Positions 15,380-23,484 of a DNA stretch of 39,352 nucleotides are shown here, in pieces. The notes below the pieces were generated by a model. That model made no database searches and was not told where the DNA came from. It saw only the letters and a list, made by a program, of their open reading frames with translations. The DNA comes from Chloroflexota bacterium. Lineage in GTDB: Bacteria > Chloroflexota > Dehalococcoidia > SHYD01. The translations under genes and the position numbers were made by a program. The stretch spans positions 1 through 39,352 of the forward strand of contig JACPQN010000051.1 of the NCBI GenBank assembly GCA_016190485.1, in the 5' to 3' direction. The first letter of the stretch is position 1. Each line of letters opens with the position of its first letter.

Positions 15380-16571
15380 TCTGGGCGGGAAGGGTCACAG
15401 CCAGGCGGCTGCCGCCGGCCTGAGCGCGGCCAAAGGCCAATTGTCCTCCCAGGAGCGCCACGCGCTCTCTGAGTCCCAGGAGGCCGAAGCCACCCGAGCC
15501 GGCGCTGCTCTCCTCGTTGGGGCCCCGTCCGTTATCCTGCACCGCCAACTCCACGGCGTCATTGTGGGCGCTTAGGTGAAGGATGACCTGCTGCGCGTGG
15601 GCATGGCGCTGGACGTTGGTCAGGCCTTCTTGAGCCGCCCGATACAGAGCCAGGGCCATCTCCGGAGGAAGCGGCATCTCGTCGGGTAACTCCATCTCCA
15701 GGCGCACCGCGATTCCCGTGCTCTCGGTGAACTCCAGGGCCAGGTTCTGAAGCGCCTTTGGAAGAGAAAGTTCCTCCATGGTGGCTGCTCGCAGCGCAGC
15801 CACCGAGTGGCGCACCTCCTGCAGGCACTCCACGGCCAGCCGCCGGGCGCGACGCACACGCTGGAGGGCCTCCTCTGGCCGGTCGGACCCTTGTTTCTCC
15901 ACCGCCTCGAGCTGCACGTTGATGACCGTAAGGTAATGGGCCAGGGTGTCGTGGATCTCCCTGGCCAAGCGATTGCGCTCCTGCGTTACCGCCAGCTCCT
16001 GGGCCTGCTGGTGCATCGCCTGGAGCTGCTGATGCGCCTCCTTCAGCTCATCGTACAGCGTCTGCACCTTGCGACGCTCCGCTGCCTGGCGCAAGGCTGC
16101 CATGGTCAGCAGCACCGCGACCACATAAGGGCCGAGGAAGAATGACAGGTAGTTGGGGAACTCGTTGAGCCGGTCGGGCCACACGGACGCCCCGATGTTG
16201 AAGCTGTAGACGAGCCAGCCTGTGAGGCTCATGAGCAACCCGGTGCGTTCGCCAAACATGAGCAGCGCTCGGCTGGTGGGTAGCAGGTAAATCAGGGCGG
16301 GGCGCACCAGCGTGCCGTGAGCGTGAACCACCAGGGCCGAAAGGGCCAACTCTGCGCCGAACCAGATCCCGCGCCGCCAACCCGGTGCATCTCCGGCCGG
16401 CGCGGTCTGGTCCACTACCACCAGGGCCACCAGAAAGCCGACAAAGCTCAGCAAGAATCCCTGAGTCAGCCCACCCCTCGGCGGAGGCACCAGGCCCAGC
16501 ACCAGCACGGCGGCCGGCAGCGCCAACCCCGCTAGGCGTAATAGCCGTCGGTCTTCGGAATCACCCTCCAC
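15366..16571 (-). CDS. sensor histidine kinase, HisKA_3 (NarL-partner) type
   Basis: A 401-residue membrane kinase. Residues 10-160 contain five to six hydrophobic segments and no recognisable extracytoplasmic or PAS domain. A coiled stretch (KEAHQQLQAMHQQAQELAVT) leads to the HisKA_3 dimerisation helix with the phosphoacceptor H207 in ERNRLAREIHDTLAH. The HATPase_c domain has the N box EGLTNVQRHAHA, DNGRGPNE and GFGLLGLRERV. The start is GTG at 16571, about 40 bases downstream of a good promoter. It overlaps the response regulator gene by 14 bases. The many membrane segments suggest sensing of a membrane or redox signal, but this is inference. Confidence 0.94.
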   Translation of the reverse strand: MEGDSEDRRLLRLAGLALPAAVLVLGLVPPPRGGLTQGFLLSFVGFLVALVVVDQTAPAGDAPGWRRGIWFGAELALSALVVHAHGTLVRPALIYLLPTSRALLMFGERTGLLMSLTGWLVYSFNIGASVWPDRLNEFPNYLSFFLGPYVVAVLLTMAALRQAAERRKVQTLYDELKEAHQQLQAMHQQAQELAVTQERNRLAREIHDTLAHYLTVINVQLEAVEKQGSDRPEEALQRVRRARRLAVECLQEVRHSVAALRAATMEELSLPKALQNLALEFTESTGIAVRLEMELPDEMPLPPEMALALYRAAQEGLTNVQRHAHAQQVILHLSAHNDAVELAVQDNGRGPNEESSAGSGGFGLLGLRERVALLGGQLAFGRAQAGGSRLAVTLPAQNARD

Positions 16572-16616
16572 GGTGGCGTGCTCTCCTGCCGCTCGCTACC
16601 CCCTCTGGGTATGTCT

Positions 16617-16645
16617 AACGTACCGAAGATAGCGAGGGCTGTCAA
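16617..16645 (-). promoter_or_regulatory. promoter for the two-component operon
   Basis: Minus-strand TTGACA (16645-16640), a 17-base spacer, then TACGTT (16622-16617). The -35 box is a perfect consensus and the -10 is weaker. The leader to the GTG at 16571 is about 40 bases. Confidence 0.6.
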
Positions 16646-16712
16646 AGCAGCGAAGCGCCCTGACTGGCCTTCTCACTAGAGGTGACCCGACCAACCAGGC
16701 CACGCGCTGGGG

Positions 16713-17699
16713 CTAGTCGGTTACCCGGATTGTGCCACGCATCTGGTCCGGATGCAGGGCACAGAAGTAGGGGTAGGTTCCGGGGGCAGTAAGCGTAACG
16801 GTATGACCTGCGCCGGGCTTCAGGATACCAGAATCGAAGGCGTTGTTCGTCGCCGTGGCTGTGTGGTCAATGCCGTCCAGAGCGCTGTTGGTCCACTTGA
16901 TCGTGGTGCCCACTTTCACGGTCAGGTTGTTAGGGTAGAAGGCTACGCTGGACATTGCTACCTCGTTCGAGCCGACGGAAGGGGTCTGAGCGTACCGCTC
17001 CTTCGTGAAGAAGAGCTCTGGGTGGAACACAAAGTCCTTCTTGGCAGTGGCGGCCAGGTGGCAGGCCGCGCAAGAGGCCGAGTTCTGCGGCGGTGTCTGC
17101 ACGCTCTTATCCGGGCGGTAGGCAACGTATTCCCACTCTCCGTTGCGCAATCCCTGGTAGTCCTCTCCAAAGCCCTTCTCTTTCCGCATCACGAAGACCG
17201 TGGTAAGCGTCTCGCGAATCAGATGCCCACTGGTGTCCTTGACCAAGGCGCCGCCGGGGTCCTGTTTGGCCCGCCAGGACTCAAAGACCAGGATACTACC
17301 GTAGGGGAAGGGATCGCCCGGCTTCACCGAGGCGGCGACGTCGTTGGCGCAGACATACCGGATCTGGCGGTTGTCCAACCGATCAAAGACGTAGAACTGC
17401 TTGAAGCCGGTCTGATAACTCTCGGGGAAGCCCACCCGGTCCTCCCTGGGCGCAGGCCGCGGCGTCGGTGTGGGTGGAGGCGGCGTCGCGGGCGTAGGAG
17501 CGGGAGGTGCGGTCGCGGGAGTCGTCGTCGGGGGTTCCAGAGAGCTTACTGCCGACGCGGCGGCGCAGGGAGTAAGAGAGACCTGCGGCGGCGCGGTGGC
17601 CGCGGGTGTGGGAATGGGTAGGGGTGCTGGAGAGCAGGCCGAGACCAGCATCCCGATTGTCAACAGCATGAGTGATAGCAAGATCAGCGCGCGCCTCAT
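16713..17699 (-). CDS. lipoprotein with cytochrome P460 domain fused to a cupredoxin domain
   Basis: A 328-residue exported protein. The lipobox LVSAC puts the lipidated cysteine at residue 22, followed by a Pro/Thr/Ala-rich linker to about residue 88. Residues 95-232 match the cytochrome P460 family, with the haem c site CAACH at 210-214 near the domain end. Residues 245-328 form a plastocyanin-like cupredoxin with copper ligands H279, C313, H316 and M320 (DHTATAT; YFCALHPDQM). The ATG at 17699 has AGGAGGA upstream. P460 proteins oxidise hydroxylamine or bind NO-type ligands in some bacteria, and the cupredoxin could accept the electrons. The actual substrate is unknown. It precedes the two-component genes on the same strand. 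Confidence 0.88.
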   Translation of the reverse strand: MRRALILLSLMLLTIGMLVSACSPAPLPIPTPAATAPPQVSLTPCAAASAVSSLEPPTTTPATAPPAPTPATPPPPTPTPRPAPREDRVGFPESYQTGFKQFYVFDRLDNRQIRYVCANDVAASVKPGDPFPYGSILVFESWRAKQDPGGALVKDTSGHLIRETLTTVFVMRKEKGFGEDYQGLRNGEWEYVAYRPDKSVQTPPQNSASCAACHLAATAKKDFVFHPELFFTKERYAQTPSVGSNEVAMSSVAFYPNNLTVKVGTTIKWTNSALDGIDHTATATNNAFDSGILKPGAGHTVTLTAPGTYPYFCALHPDQMRGTIRVTD

Positions 17700-17963
17700 T
17701 GGATGTCCTCCTGCCTGTGTATTCTCCCAGGGTAAAGGCAGGGCATTGCAGAGAGTAGTGCCGGGAGTCACCTGTTCAGCGGTGGGGCCGTGACTACCGT
17801 CACTTCTCGGGACCATGGATGGAGCAGGTCCTTCTGGTGTCCGTTGACAGGCAGCTAGCAGCTCCGTACCTTGGGAGTAGGGGTTGCGTCCGCAGGAGAC
17901 CGTCCCACGAGGGCCGTGGAGACCCGTGGCGCTGAGGCAGCAGAAGACCGCGAGGGCGAGGCC

Positions 17964-19334
17964 ATGCCAAGGAAGGTGATCATTCTGGGGGCCGGCGGCC
18001 GGGATTTCCACAACTTCAACGTGGCCTTCCGGGGAAGGCCGGAGTACCAGGTGGTGGCCTTCACGGCCACCCAGATCCCCACCATCGCCCGCCGCAGCTA
18101 CCCCCCGGAGCTGGCCGGGCCGGACTATCCCCAGGGCATCCCTATCTTCCCGGAAGGGGACCTGCCCCGCCTGATCCGAGAGGAAGGGGTGGAGGTGGTG
18201 GTCTTCTCCTACAGCGACGTCTCCCATGAGCAGGTGATGCACGTCGCGTCCCTGGCCCTGGCGAACGGGGCCTCCTTCCGTCTCCTCAGCCCCCGGGAGA
18301 CCATGCTCCAGGCCAGGGTGCCGGTGGTCGCAGTGTGCGCCGTACGCTCCGGCGCGGGCAAAAGCCCCACCTCTCGGGAGCTGGCGCGCATTCTGAAGGG
18401 CTGGGGATGGCGTCCGGTCATCGTCCGCCACCCCATGCCCTACGGCGACCTGCGGGCCGGGGCGGCGCAGCGCTTCGAGACGTGGGACGACCTGGGCCGC
18501 TACGGCTGCACCATCGAGGAGCGGGAGGAGTACGAGCCCCACCTGGCCCAGGGCAACGTGGTCTACGCGGGGGTGGACTACGGCCTCGTCCTGGAGCAGG
18601 CCCAGGAAGAAGCCGATATCATCCTGTGGGACGGCGGCAACAATGACCTCCCCTTCTACCGGCCCGACCTGCTGCTGGTGGTGGCCGATCCCCTGCGGGC
18701 CGGCGACGAGCTACGCTATCACCCCGGCGAGACCGCCCTGCGCATGGCGGACGTGGTGGTCATCAACAAGGTGGACGCTGCGACGGCAGAGCAGGTGCGG
18801 GACGTGGAGGAGCATGTCCGGCTGGCCAACCCCGGCGCCCGAGTGGTGCGGACCGCATCCCCCATCAGCGTGGACCGCCCGGAGAGCATCGCGGGCAAGC
18901 GGGTGCTGGTGGTGGAGGATGGCCCCACCACCACTCATGGCGGCATGGCCACGGGTGCCGGCTACCGGGCGGCCCTGGCCTATGGCGCGGCCTGGGTCGT
19001 GGACCCCCATGCCTTCGCCGTGGGAAGCCTGGCGGACACCTACCGCCAGTATCCCTCCACCGGGCCCGTGCTTCCCGCGATGGGGTATAGCGAGGAGCAG
19101 CGGCGGGACCTGCAGGCCACCATCGAGGCGGCGCCCTGCGACCTGGTGGTGATTGCCACGCCCATCGATCTGACGCGGATCATCGCCATCACCAAACCCA
19201 CGGTGCGCGTGGCCTACTCCCTCCAGGTGATGGGAACGCCTACCCTGGAAGAGGTCCTCTCGCCCTTCGACAAGCCCTTCGACAAGCTCAGGACACAGCT
19301 CAGGACACCGCCCTTCAGCAAGGCGGGCGCATGA
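17964..19334 (+). CDS. cyclic 2,3-diphosphoglycerate synthetase-like P-loop GTPase
   Basis: A 456-residue cytoplasmic protein. The N-terminus MPRKVIILGAGGRDFHNFN begins a Rossmann-like domain, followed by a SIMIBI-type NTPase with RSGAGKSPTSREL (Walker A, about 128-140), WDGGNNDLPFY and the base-specificity motif NKVDAAT (268-274). This is the family annotated as cyclic 2,3-diphosphoglycerate synthetase or predicted GTPase, often next to carbamate kinase genes in bacteria. The ATG at 17964 follows GAGGGCGAGG. The last 24 residues (SPFDKPFDKLRT and on) are encoded by a dispersed palindromic repeat and are foreign to the family. The stop overlaps the arcC start (ATGA). Actual activity in bacteria is unproven. 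Confidence 0.82.
   Translation: MPRKVIILGAGGRDFHNFNVAFRGRPEYQVVAFTATQIPTIARRSYPPELAGPDYPQGIPIFPEGDLPRLIREEGVEVVVFSYSDVSHEQVMHVASLALANGASFRLLSPRETMLQARVPVVAVCAVRSGAGKSPTSRELARILKGWGWRPVIVRHPMPYGDLRAGAAQRFETWDDLGRYGCTIEEREEYEPHLAQGNVVYAGVDYGLVLEQAQEEADIILWDGGNNDLPFYRPDLLLVVADPLRAGDELRYHPGETALRMADVVVINKVDAATAEQVRDVEEHVRLANPGARVVRTASPISVDRPESIAGKRVLVVEDGPTTTHGGMATGAGYRAALAYGAAWVVDPHAFAVGSLADTYRQYPSTGPVLPAMGYSEEQRRDLQATIEAAPCDLVVIATPIDLTRIIAITKPTVRVAYSLQVMGTPTLEEVLSPFDKPFDKLRTQLRTPPFSKAGA
19263..19316 (+). repeat. dispersed palindromic element, copy A, inside the GTPase gene
   Basis: CCCTTCGACAAG is doubled and followed by CTCAGGACACAGCTCAGGAC. Bases 19275-19311 are identical over 37 bases to 26045-26081. 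It is read in frame as PFDKPFDKLRTQLRTP, adding a tail just before the arcC overlap. Confidence 0.85.
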
Positions 19335-20299
19335 CCCAGCGTCGGGGGAATGGCAGGGTCGGCAACCGGGTGGTCATCGCCCTGGGCGGCAACGCCATCA
19401 ACCCGCCGAAAGATACGTCGCTCTCCGACCACCACGGCTGGGAGGTTCTCCAGCAGACCACCGAGGAGCTAGCCCAGCTCATCCGGGCCGGGTACGAGGT
19501 GGCGCTGGTGCACGGCAACGGACCCCAGGTGGGAGCGCTGCTGCTCCAGAACGAAGCGGCCCGCGCCCAGGTGCCTCTGGCCACCCTGGACGTGTGCGAC
19601 GCCGAGACCCAGGGACAACTGGGCTACATGATCCAGCAGCTCCTGGGGAACCAGCTCCGCCGCCTGGGTGTGGCCAAGACGGTGGTGAGCCTGGTCAGCC
19701 AAGTGGTGGTGGACCCCGCCGACGCCGCCTTCTTGCAGCCTACCAAGCCCATAGGCCCGGTGTATGGGCGGGAACGGGCGCAGGAGCTGGCCCGAGAGCG
19801 GGGCTATGCGGTGCGGGAGGTGCATCCCGGCGCGTGGCGGCGTGCCGTGTCTTCACCGCGTCCGCTGCGGCTGGTGGAGGCGCCGGCGCTGGAAGCGATG
19901 CTGGCTGCAGGGCTGGTGCCCGTGGTCGCGGGCGGCGGCGGCATCCCGGTAGCGGAGCGGGACGGCCAGCTCTCCGGTGTGGAGGCCGTGGTGGACAAGG
20001 ACTACTCGGCGGAGCTGGTGGCCACCGAGCTACGGGCCTCGACCCTGGTCATCCTGACCGACGTGGACCGGGTCTACCTGGACTATGAGACAGCCCAGGC
20101 CCGGCCGCTAGAACGGCTGACGCTGGCGGAAGGCCGGCGCTACCTGAAGCAGGGCCACTTTCCGCCCGGCAGCATGGGCCCCAAGGTGGAGGCGTGCCTG
20201 CGGTTCCTGGAGCACGGCGGGCTGTCGGCCGTCATAGCGCCGCTGCCCGGCGCAGAAGGGGCGGTGAAGGGGGTGGTGGGGACGCGGATTTCCGGGTGA
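19331..20299 (+). CDS. arcC: carbamate kinase
   Basis: A 322-residue amino-acid-kinase-family enzyme interconverting carbamoyl phosphate + ADP and carbamate (NH3 + CO2) + ATP. Diagnostic stretches are VVIALGGNAINPP near residue 14, HGNGPQVGALLLQNEAA, LDVCDAETQGQLGYMIQQ, VVAGGGGIPV, DKDYSAELVA and PPGSMGPKVEACLRF. Length is normal for the family. Its ATG overlaps the upstream GTPase stop by four bases (ATGA), so the two proteins are probably made together. No arginine deiminase or carbamoyltransferase gene is nearby, so the source of carbamoyl phosphate lies outside the window. Confidence 0.96.
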   Translation: MTQRRGNGRVGNRVVIALGGNAINPPKDTSLSDHHGWEVLQQTTEELAQLIRAGYEVALVHGNGPQVGALLLQNEAARAQVPLATLDVCDAETQGQLGYMIQQLLGNQLRRLGVAKTVVSLVSQVVVDPADAAFLQPTKPIGPVYGRERAQELARERGYAVREVHPGAWRRAVSSPRPLRLVEAPALEAMLAAGLVPVVAGGGGIPVAERDGQLSGVEAVVDKDYSAELVATELRASTLVILTDVDRVYLDYETAQARPLERLTLAEGRRYLKQGHFPPGSMGPKVEACLRFLEHGGLSAVIAPLPGAEGAVKGVVGTRISG

Positions 20300-20314
20300 C
20301 TCGCCGCAGCCTCC

Positions 20315-20343
20315 TTGTCATGGTTGTGCGCCGGTGGTAGACT
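20315..20343 (+). promoter_or_regulatory. promoter of the cobalamin-riboswitch transcript
   Basis: TTGTCA (20315-20320), exactly 17 bases, TAGACT (20338-20343). The predicted start of transcription falls about 10 bases before the riboswitch P1 stem. Confidence 0.65.
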
Positions 20344-20360
20344 TTGGGTAACTGAATAGC

Positions 20361-20485
20361 ATGGCAGAGGGCCCCAACGAAAGGCGGGGCTTGAACAGGG
20401 GAAGTCCGGTGCAAGGCCGGCGCTGTCCCGCAACTGTATCCAGGTGCTCAGCAACCTGGGAGCCAGAATGCCTGCCTCTGCTGGA
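20361..20485 (+). promoter_or_regulatory. cobalamin (B12) riboswitch aptamer
   Basis: The conserved core is clear: GTCCGGTGCAAGGCCGGCGC (20404-20423), CCCGCAACTGTA (20427-20438) and a B12-box-like AGCCAGAATGCCTGCC (20461-20476). A P1 stem forms between GCAGAGG (20364-20370) and CCTCTGC (20475-20481). CCAGGT/ACCTGG (20440-20459) forms an internal hairpin. Adenosylcobalamin binding would favour the terminator at 20542-20576. The controlled gene is the secreted protein at 20628, not a known B12 gene. Confidence 0.92.
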
Positions 20486-20541
20486 TTGCCGGAGACTCTC
20501 GCGAGAAGGGGACATGGCAAGTCGGTTGAACCAGCCGACGC

Positions 20542-20576
20542 AACCCTTGTCTTTCTGCGGGCAAGGGTTTTTCTTT
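20542..20576 (+). terminator. riboswitch expression-platform terminator
   Basis: An 8-bp stem AACCCTTG/CAAGGGTT with a 12-base loop, followed by a T-rich run (TTTCTTTCC). It lies between the aptamer and the coding region, so control is probably transcriptional attenuation. GTCGG...CCGAC at about 20521-20539 may take part in the alternative fold. Confidence 0.8.
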
Positions 20577-20627
20577 CCCTTCCTCCTAGGGTCTTTGGCT
20601 CAGCTCAACCGCCCGAGGAGGTGTTAC

Positions 20628-21872
20628 GTGAGCCACAGGTCGCTAACTCGTGCACTCGTCGCTGGGATGGATTGTAACCGCTTCATCCGGGCAATGCTCT
20701 ACCTGGCGTTCACGCTGCTTATCTCGCCTGCTGTGCCCGCCAGCGCCACACCAGACATGCCGGTTCCCTTAGGGCCACCATCTGGAGCAGTGCTACAGGA
20801 TTTTGAGGCCACGCTTGTTTGGAGGAATCCCGGTGGTACGACCCGAGTCGAACTTGAGGCGATGCCTGCCGGAAGTGATGGGCCAAGCGTCCACATTATC
20901 CTGGGACCCGTCGAGTCCTTTCGGCTTCCGCCACCGCCCGACTGGTATGGCCTGCTGCCAGACATGACCTATGTCTGGCGAGTGCGGGCAAGCGATGCTC
21001 TGACACCAGCGCCCCAGGACGACCCCTCGTGGAGCAAATGGACGACGTGGTGGACCTTTAGGACGCCCAAGGTCATCAACGGGGCCTTCCCCATCAGCCC
21101 GCGGGACGGAGCACTGGTGGCTACAGCTCCTGTCTTGCGTTGGGGGGACGGTGATCCCCGGCTGTTCCTCTTCGAGTTCCAGTTCAGTGCCGACGAGCAT
21201 TTCGACACCAATGCGGCCACGGCAGTGGCCTCCGTAATCCACGTTGCCCTTCACGGGGGAATGGCTACTCCGCCCAATAGCTACTCACTTGGGAGCCCCC
21301 TCAGGGATGGCACGACCTACTACTGGCGTGTCAGGCCCCGCATTCAGGGGGATGGTAAGCCCGTAGCCTGGTCTCCCACCTGGTCTTTCACCAAAGTGGC
21401 CCAAGACAACGAACTGGTTCAGAACGGAGACTTCGAGAGCGAGGGCGGGTGGATAGACGATTGCTCCTGCATCATCAGCTTCAACTACGCGGTTGCTGGC
21501 GGCTGGCACTCTGGGCAACGGGGAGCATTCCTGCAGCCCTTGGACGGCAAGAGGTCGGCGATGGTACTTCAGGAAATCAGAATACCAGCAAGAGCCCAGC
21601 GCGCCATCCTCACCTATTGGTTCAAGCTGCTGGGCTCCGACCAGGGTGCCAATGACTGTTTCACCCTGGCCATCATGGAGGAAGCCATGGTGCGCCACGT
21701 GAAGGCATTGTGCATTAACAAGGGCGCTGCCTTCGGCTGGACACAGGGGATGCTGGACCTCTCGCCTTACGCAGGGCGGATAATCCGCATCCTCTTCGGG
21801 ATGAACACGGAGTCTTATTCCATGCACAAGAACTATGTGCTGCTCGATGATGTCTCGGTGCGCCTCCAGTGA
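20628..21872 (+). CDS. secreted protein with two Fn3-like domains and a C-terminal jelly-roll-like domain, under B12 riboswitch control
   Basis: A 414-residue exported protein. The start is GTG at 20628, preceded at once by GAGGAGGTG. A hydrophobic stretch (MLYLAFTLLISPAVPASA) forms a signal peptide with likely cleavage after PASA. Two Fn3/Ig-like beta domains follow, each with the repeated ending YVWRVRASD...WTFRT and YYWRVRPRI...WSFTK. The last about 150 residues begin ELVQNGDFESEGGW and end NYVLLDDVSVRLQ, the pattern of carbohydrate-binding or MAM-like beta-sandwich domains. No lipobox, sortase signal or membrane anchor is seen. Its riboswitch implies repression by cobalamin, so a role in corrinoid capture or in replacing a B12-dependent surface function is conceivable. 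Function is unknown. Confidence 0.82.
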   Translation: MSHRSLTRALVAGMDCNRFIRAMLYLAFTLLISPAVPASATPDMPVPLGPPSGAVLQDFEATLVWRNPGGTTRVELEAMPAGSDGPSVHIILGPVESFRLPPPPDWYGLLPDMTYVWRVRASDALTPAPQDDPSWSKWTTWWTFRTPKVINGAFPISPRDGALVATAPVLRWGDGDPRLFLFEFQFSADEHFDTNAATAVASVIHVALHGGMATPPNSYSLGSPLRDGTTYYWRVRPRIQGDGKPVAWSPTWSFTKVAQDNELVQNGDFESEGGWIDDCSCIISFNYAVAGGWHSGQRGAFLQPLDGKRSAMVLQEIRIPARAQRAILTYWFKLLGSDQGANDCFTLAIMEEAMVRHVKALCINKGAAFGWTQGMLDLSPYAGRIIRILFGMNTESYSMHKNYVLLDDVSVRLQ

Positions 21873-21886
21873 TTTGTTCCAGGCCC

Positions 21887-23050
21887 TCATTTCGTGGCGG
21901 CCCTACTCCCCTCGTCTGCGAGGGCATGCACCGCCCTCCCCAGCTCCTCCGCCGCCCGGCCCACCTGCTCCCGGGTGGTCCAGCGGCCCAGGCTGAGTCG
22001 CACCGCGCCCAATGCCCGCTCCCGGCTGAAGCCCATGGCCAGGAGCACCGCCGAAGGGTCGGTGCGCCCCGCGTGGCACGCCGACCCGGTGGAGGCCGCG
22101 ATGTCCGGCGCGTGGGCCAGGACCTCCTCGCCGTCCAGCCCGGTGTAGCTCATGTTCAGGGTGTTGGGCAGCCGCTGCGTGGGGTGGCCGTTCAGCGCCC
22201 AGCCGGCGCTCTCCAGCCGCTGCTGAAGGCGGTCCCGCAGCTTCCGGATACGGGGCATGTCCCGTTCCAGCCCCTCGCCCGCCAGCTCGCACGCCGTCCC
22301 AAGGGCCACCATGTAGGGCACGTTCTCGGTCCCGGCCCGCAGGCCGCCCTCCTGGCTTGCACCGTGAACCACGGGGTCCAGGGGAGCGCCCTGGCGCACG
22401 TAGAGGGCCCCGATGCCCTTGGGCGCATAGAGCTTGTGGCCAGCCACGGTGAGGAGGTCCACCCCCAGATCGTCCATGGTGGTGGGGATCTTTCCCACGG
22501 ACTGCGCCGCGTCGGTGTGGAGCAGAACGCCGCGGGCGCGGGCGACGGCCGCGATCTCCGCGATAGGCTGGATGACCCCCGTCTCGTTGTTGGCGTGCAT
22601 CACGGAGATTAGGCTGGTCTCGGGCGTGATGGCCGCGGACACCGCGGCGGGGTCCACCCGGCCGAGGCCGTCTACGGGCAGGTAGGTCACCCGGTAGCCC
22701 AGGGTGCGCTCCAGGTAGCGGCAGGTCTCCAGCACCGCCGGATGCTCGATCTCGGTGGTGACGATGTGCCGGCCCCGCTCCCGCAGGGCCAGAGCCACCC
22801 CCTTAATGGCCAGGTTGTCGCTCTCGCTGCCGCCGCCGGTGAAGACCACCTCCCCCGGCCGGCAGCCCAGCAGCCCCGCCACCTGCCCCCTGGCCCGGTC
22901 CACCGCCGCGTGGGCGGCGCCACCGTAGGCATGGTTGCTGGACGGGTTGCCGAAGTGCTCTTTCAGATACGGCAGCATCGCCTCCAAGACCCGCGGGTCT
23001 ACGGGGGTGGTGGCGTTGTAGTCGAGGTAGATGGGGTTGCCCAGGTTCAC
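21887..23050 (-). CDS. cysteine desulfurase (NifS/IscS family)
   Basis: A 387-residue PLP enzyme that takes sulfur from cysteine for Fe-S cluster and tRNA thiolation pathways. The start MNLGNPIYLDYNATTPVDP is classic. The PLP lysine is K206 in VAGHKLYAPKG, the cofactor-stacking histidine lies in TEIEHPAVL, and GGGSESDNLAIKG binds phosphate. The catalytic cysteine is C325 in STGSACHAG. GTG at 23050 follows GGAGGAG. It converges on the riboswitch-controlled gene with 14 bases between stops. No IscU, TusA or MnmA gene is adjacent, so the sulfur acceptor is not evident. The many Fe-S proteins in this window (GlcF, LutB fusion) would need it. Confidence 0.95.
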   Translation of the reverse strand: MNLGNPIYLDYNATTPVDPRVLEAMLPYLKEHFGNPSSNHAYGGAAHAAVDRARGQVAGLLGCRPGEVVFTGGGSESDNLAIKGVALALRERGRHIVTTEIEHPAVLETCRYLERTLGYRVTYLPVDGLGRVDPAAVSAAITPETSLISVMHANNETGVIQPIAEIAAVARARGVLLHTDAAQSVGKIPTTMDDLGVDLLTVAGHKLYAPKGIGALYVRQGAPLDPVVHGASQEGGLRAGTENVPYMVALGTACELAGEGLERDMPRIRKLRDRLQQRLESAGWALNGHPTQRLPNTLNMSYTGLDGEEVLAHAPDIAASTGSACHAGRTDPSAVLLAMGFSRERALGAVRLSLGRWTTREQVGRAAEELGRAVHALADEGSRAATK

Positions 23051-23283
23051 GGACTCCTCCGCACTCCGAGGATGGTGGGGCCATTATACGTGCCATGACG
23101 GTACAAGGGTTAGTCTAGAGCGCTGCGGGCAGCAGTTGTGAGGTCGCAACTCAATGTTTTTCACGGCAATCCCTACGGGATGGAGACCGTTTCTTAACTC
23201 CGCACTGCAGGCTGATGGTCATTGATTCAATAGACCGACATCCGCAGTGTGGCCGGGCTCACCCTCTCCCTAGCCCTCTCCCC

Positions 23284-23306
23284 CTTCGACTTCGCTCAGG
23301 ACAGGC
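23284..23306 (+). repeat. dispersed palindromic element, copy C1 (nested)
   Basis: CTTCGACTTCGCTCAGGACA sits inside the loop of a CCCTCTCCC/GGGAGAGGG hairpin. It differs from copies A and B in reading ACTTCG for ACAAG. Confidence 0.7.
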
Positions 23307-23356
23307 ATCAAGGGAGAGGGGACATTTTCTCCCTCCCCTAGTGGGAGGGAGATAGA

Positions 23357-23378
23357 CCTGTCCTGAGCCTGCCGAAGG
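23357..23378 (-). repeat. dispersed palindromic element, copy C2 (nested)
   Basis: The plus strand reads CCTGTCCTGAGCCTGCCGAA, the reverse orientation of the element, splitting a GGAGGGAGGGGG tract. Confidence 0.7.
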
Positions 23379-23484
23379 AGGGAGGGGGACTTGAGACCCT
23401 TGGCTTGTGGCTGGCCCCCTAGCGCGGTATTGTACCCGTGGCTCGGAGAAGACCCGCAACTATCCTACCCCACTGGAGCGCCCC

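Larger units (their letters stand above)
23258..23392. repeat. GC-rich hairpin repeat carrying two nested palindromic elements
   Basis: CACCCTCTCCCTAGCCCTCTC and the complementary GGGAGAGGGG flank a copy of CTTCGACTTCGCTCAGGAC (23284-23306). CTCCCTCCCC/GGGAGGGAG forms a second hairpin, and CCTGTCCTGAGCCTGCCGAAG (23357-23378, as a 21-base variant of the element) interrupts the GGAGGGAGGGGG tail. Around it, 23051-23484 has no gene. A 9-base imperfect inverted repeat (CCGCACTGC, 23201 region, with GCAGTGTGG, 23244 region) is the only other structure seen. Confidence 0.6.

Noticed and set aside
16713-18542. Reading the P460/cupredoxin frame back to 18542 (609 codons)
   Set aside because: The upstream part is antisense to the GTPase gene and lacks protein-like features. 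The signal peptide and AGGAGGA place the start at 17699.
23165-23205. CRISPR-repeat-like segment AATCCCTACGGGATGGAGAC followed by CGTTTCTTAAC
   Set aside because: It occurs once only, with no second repeat or spacer spacing and no cas genes nearby.
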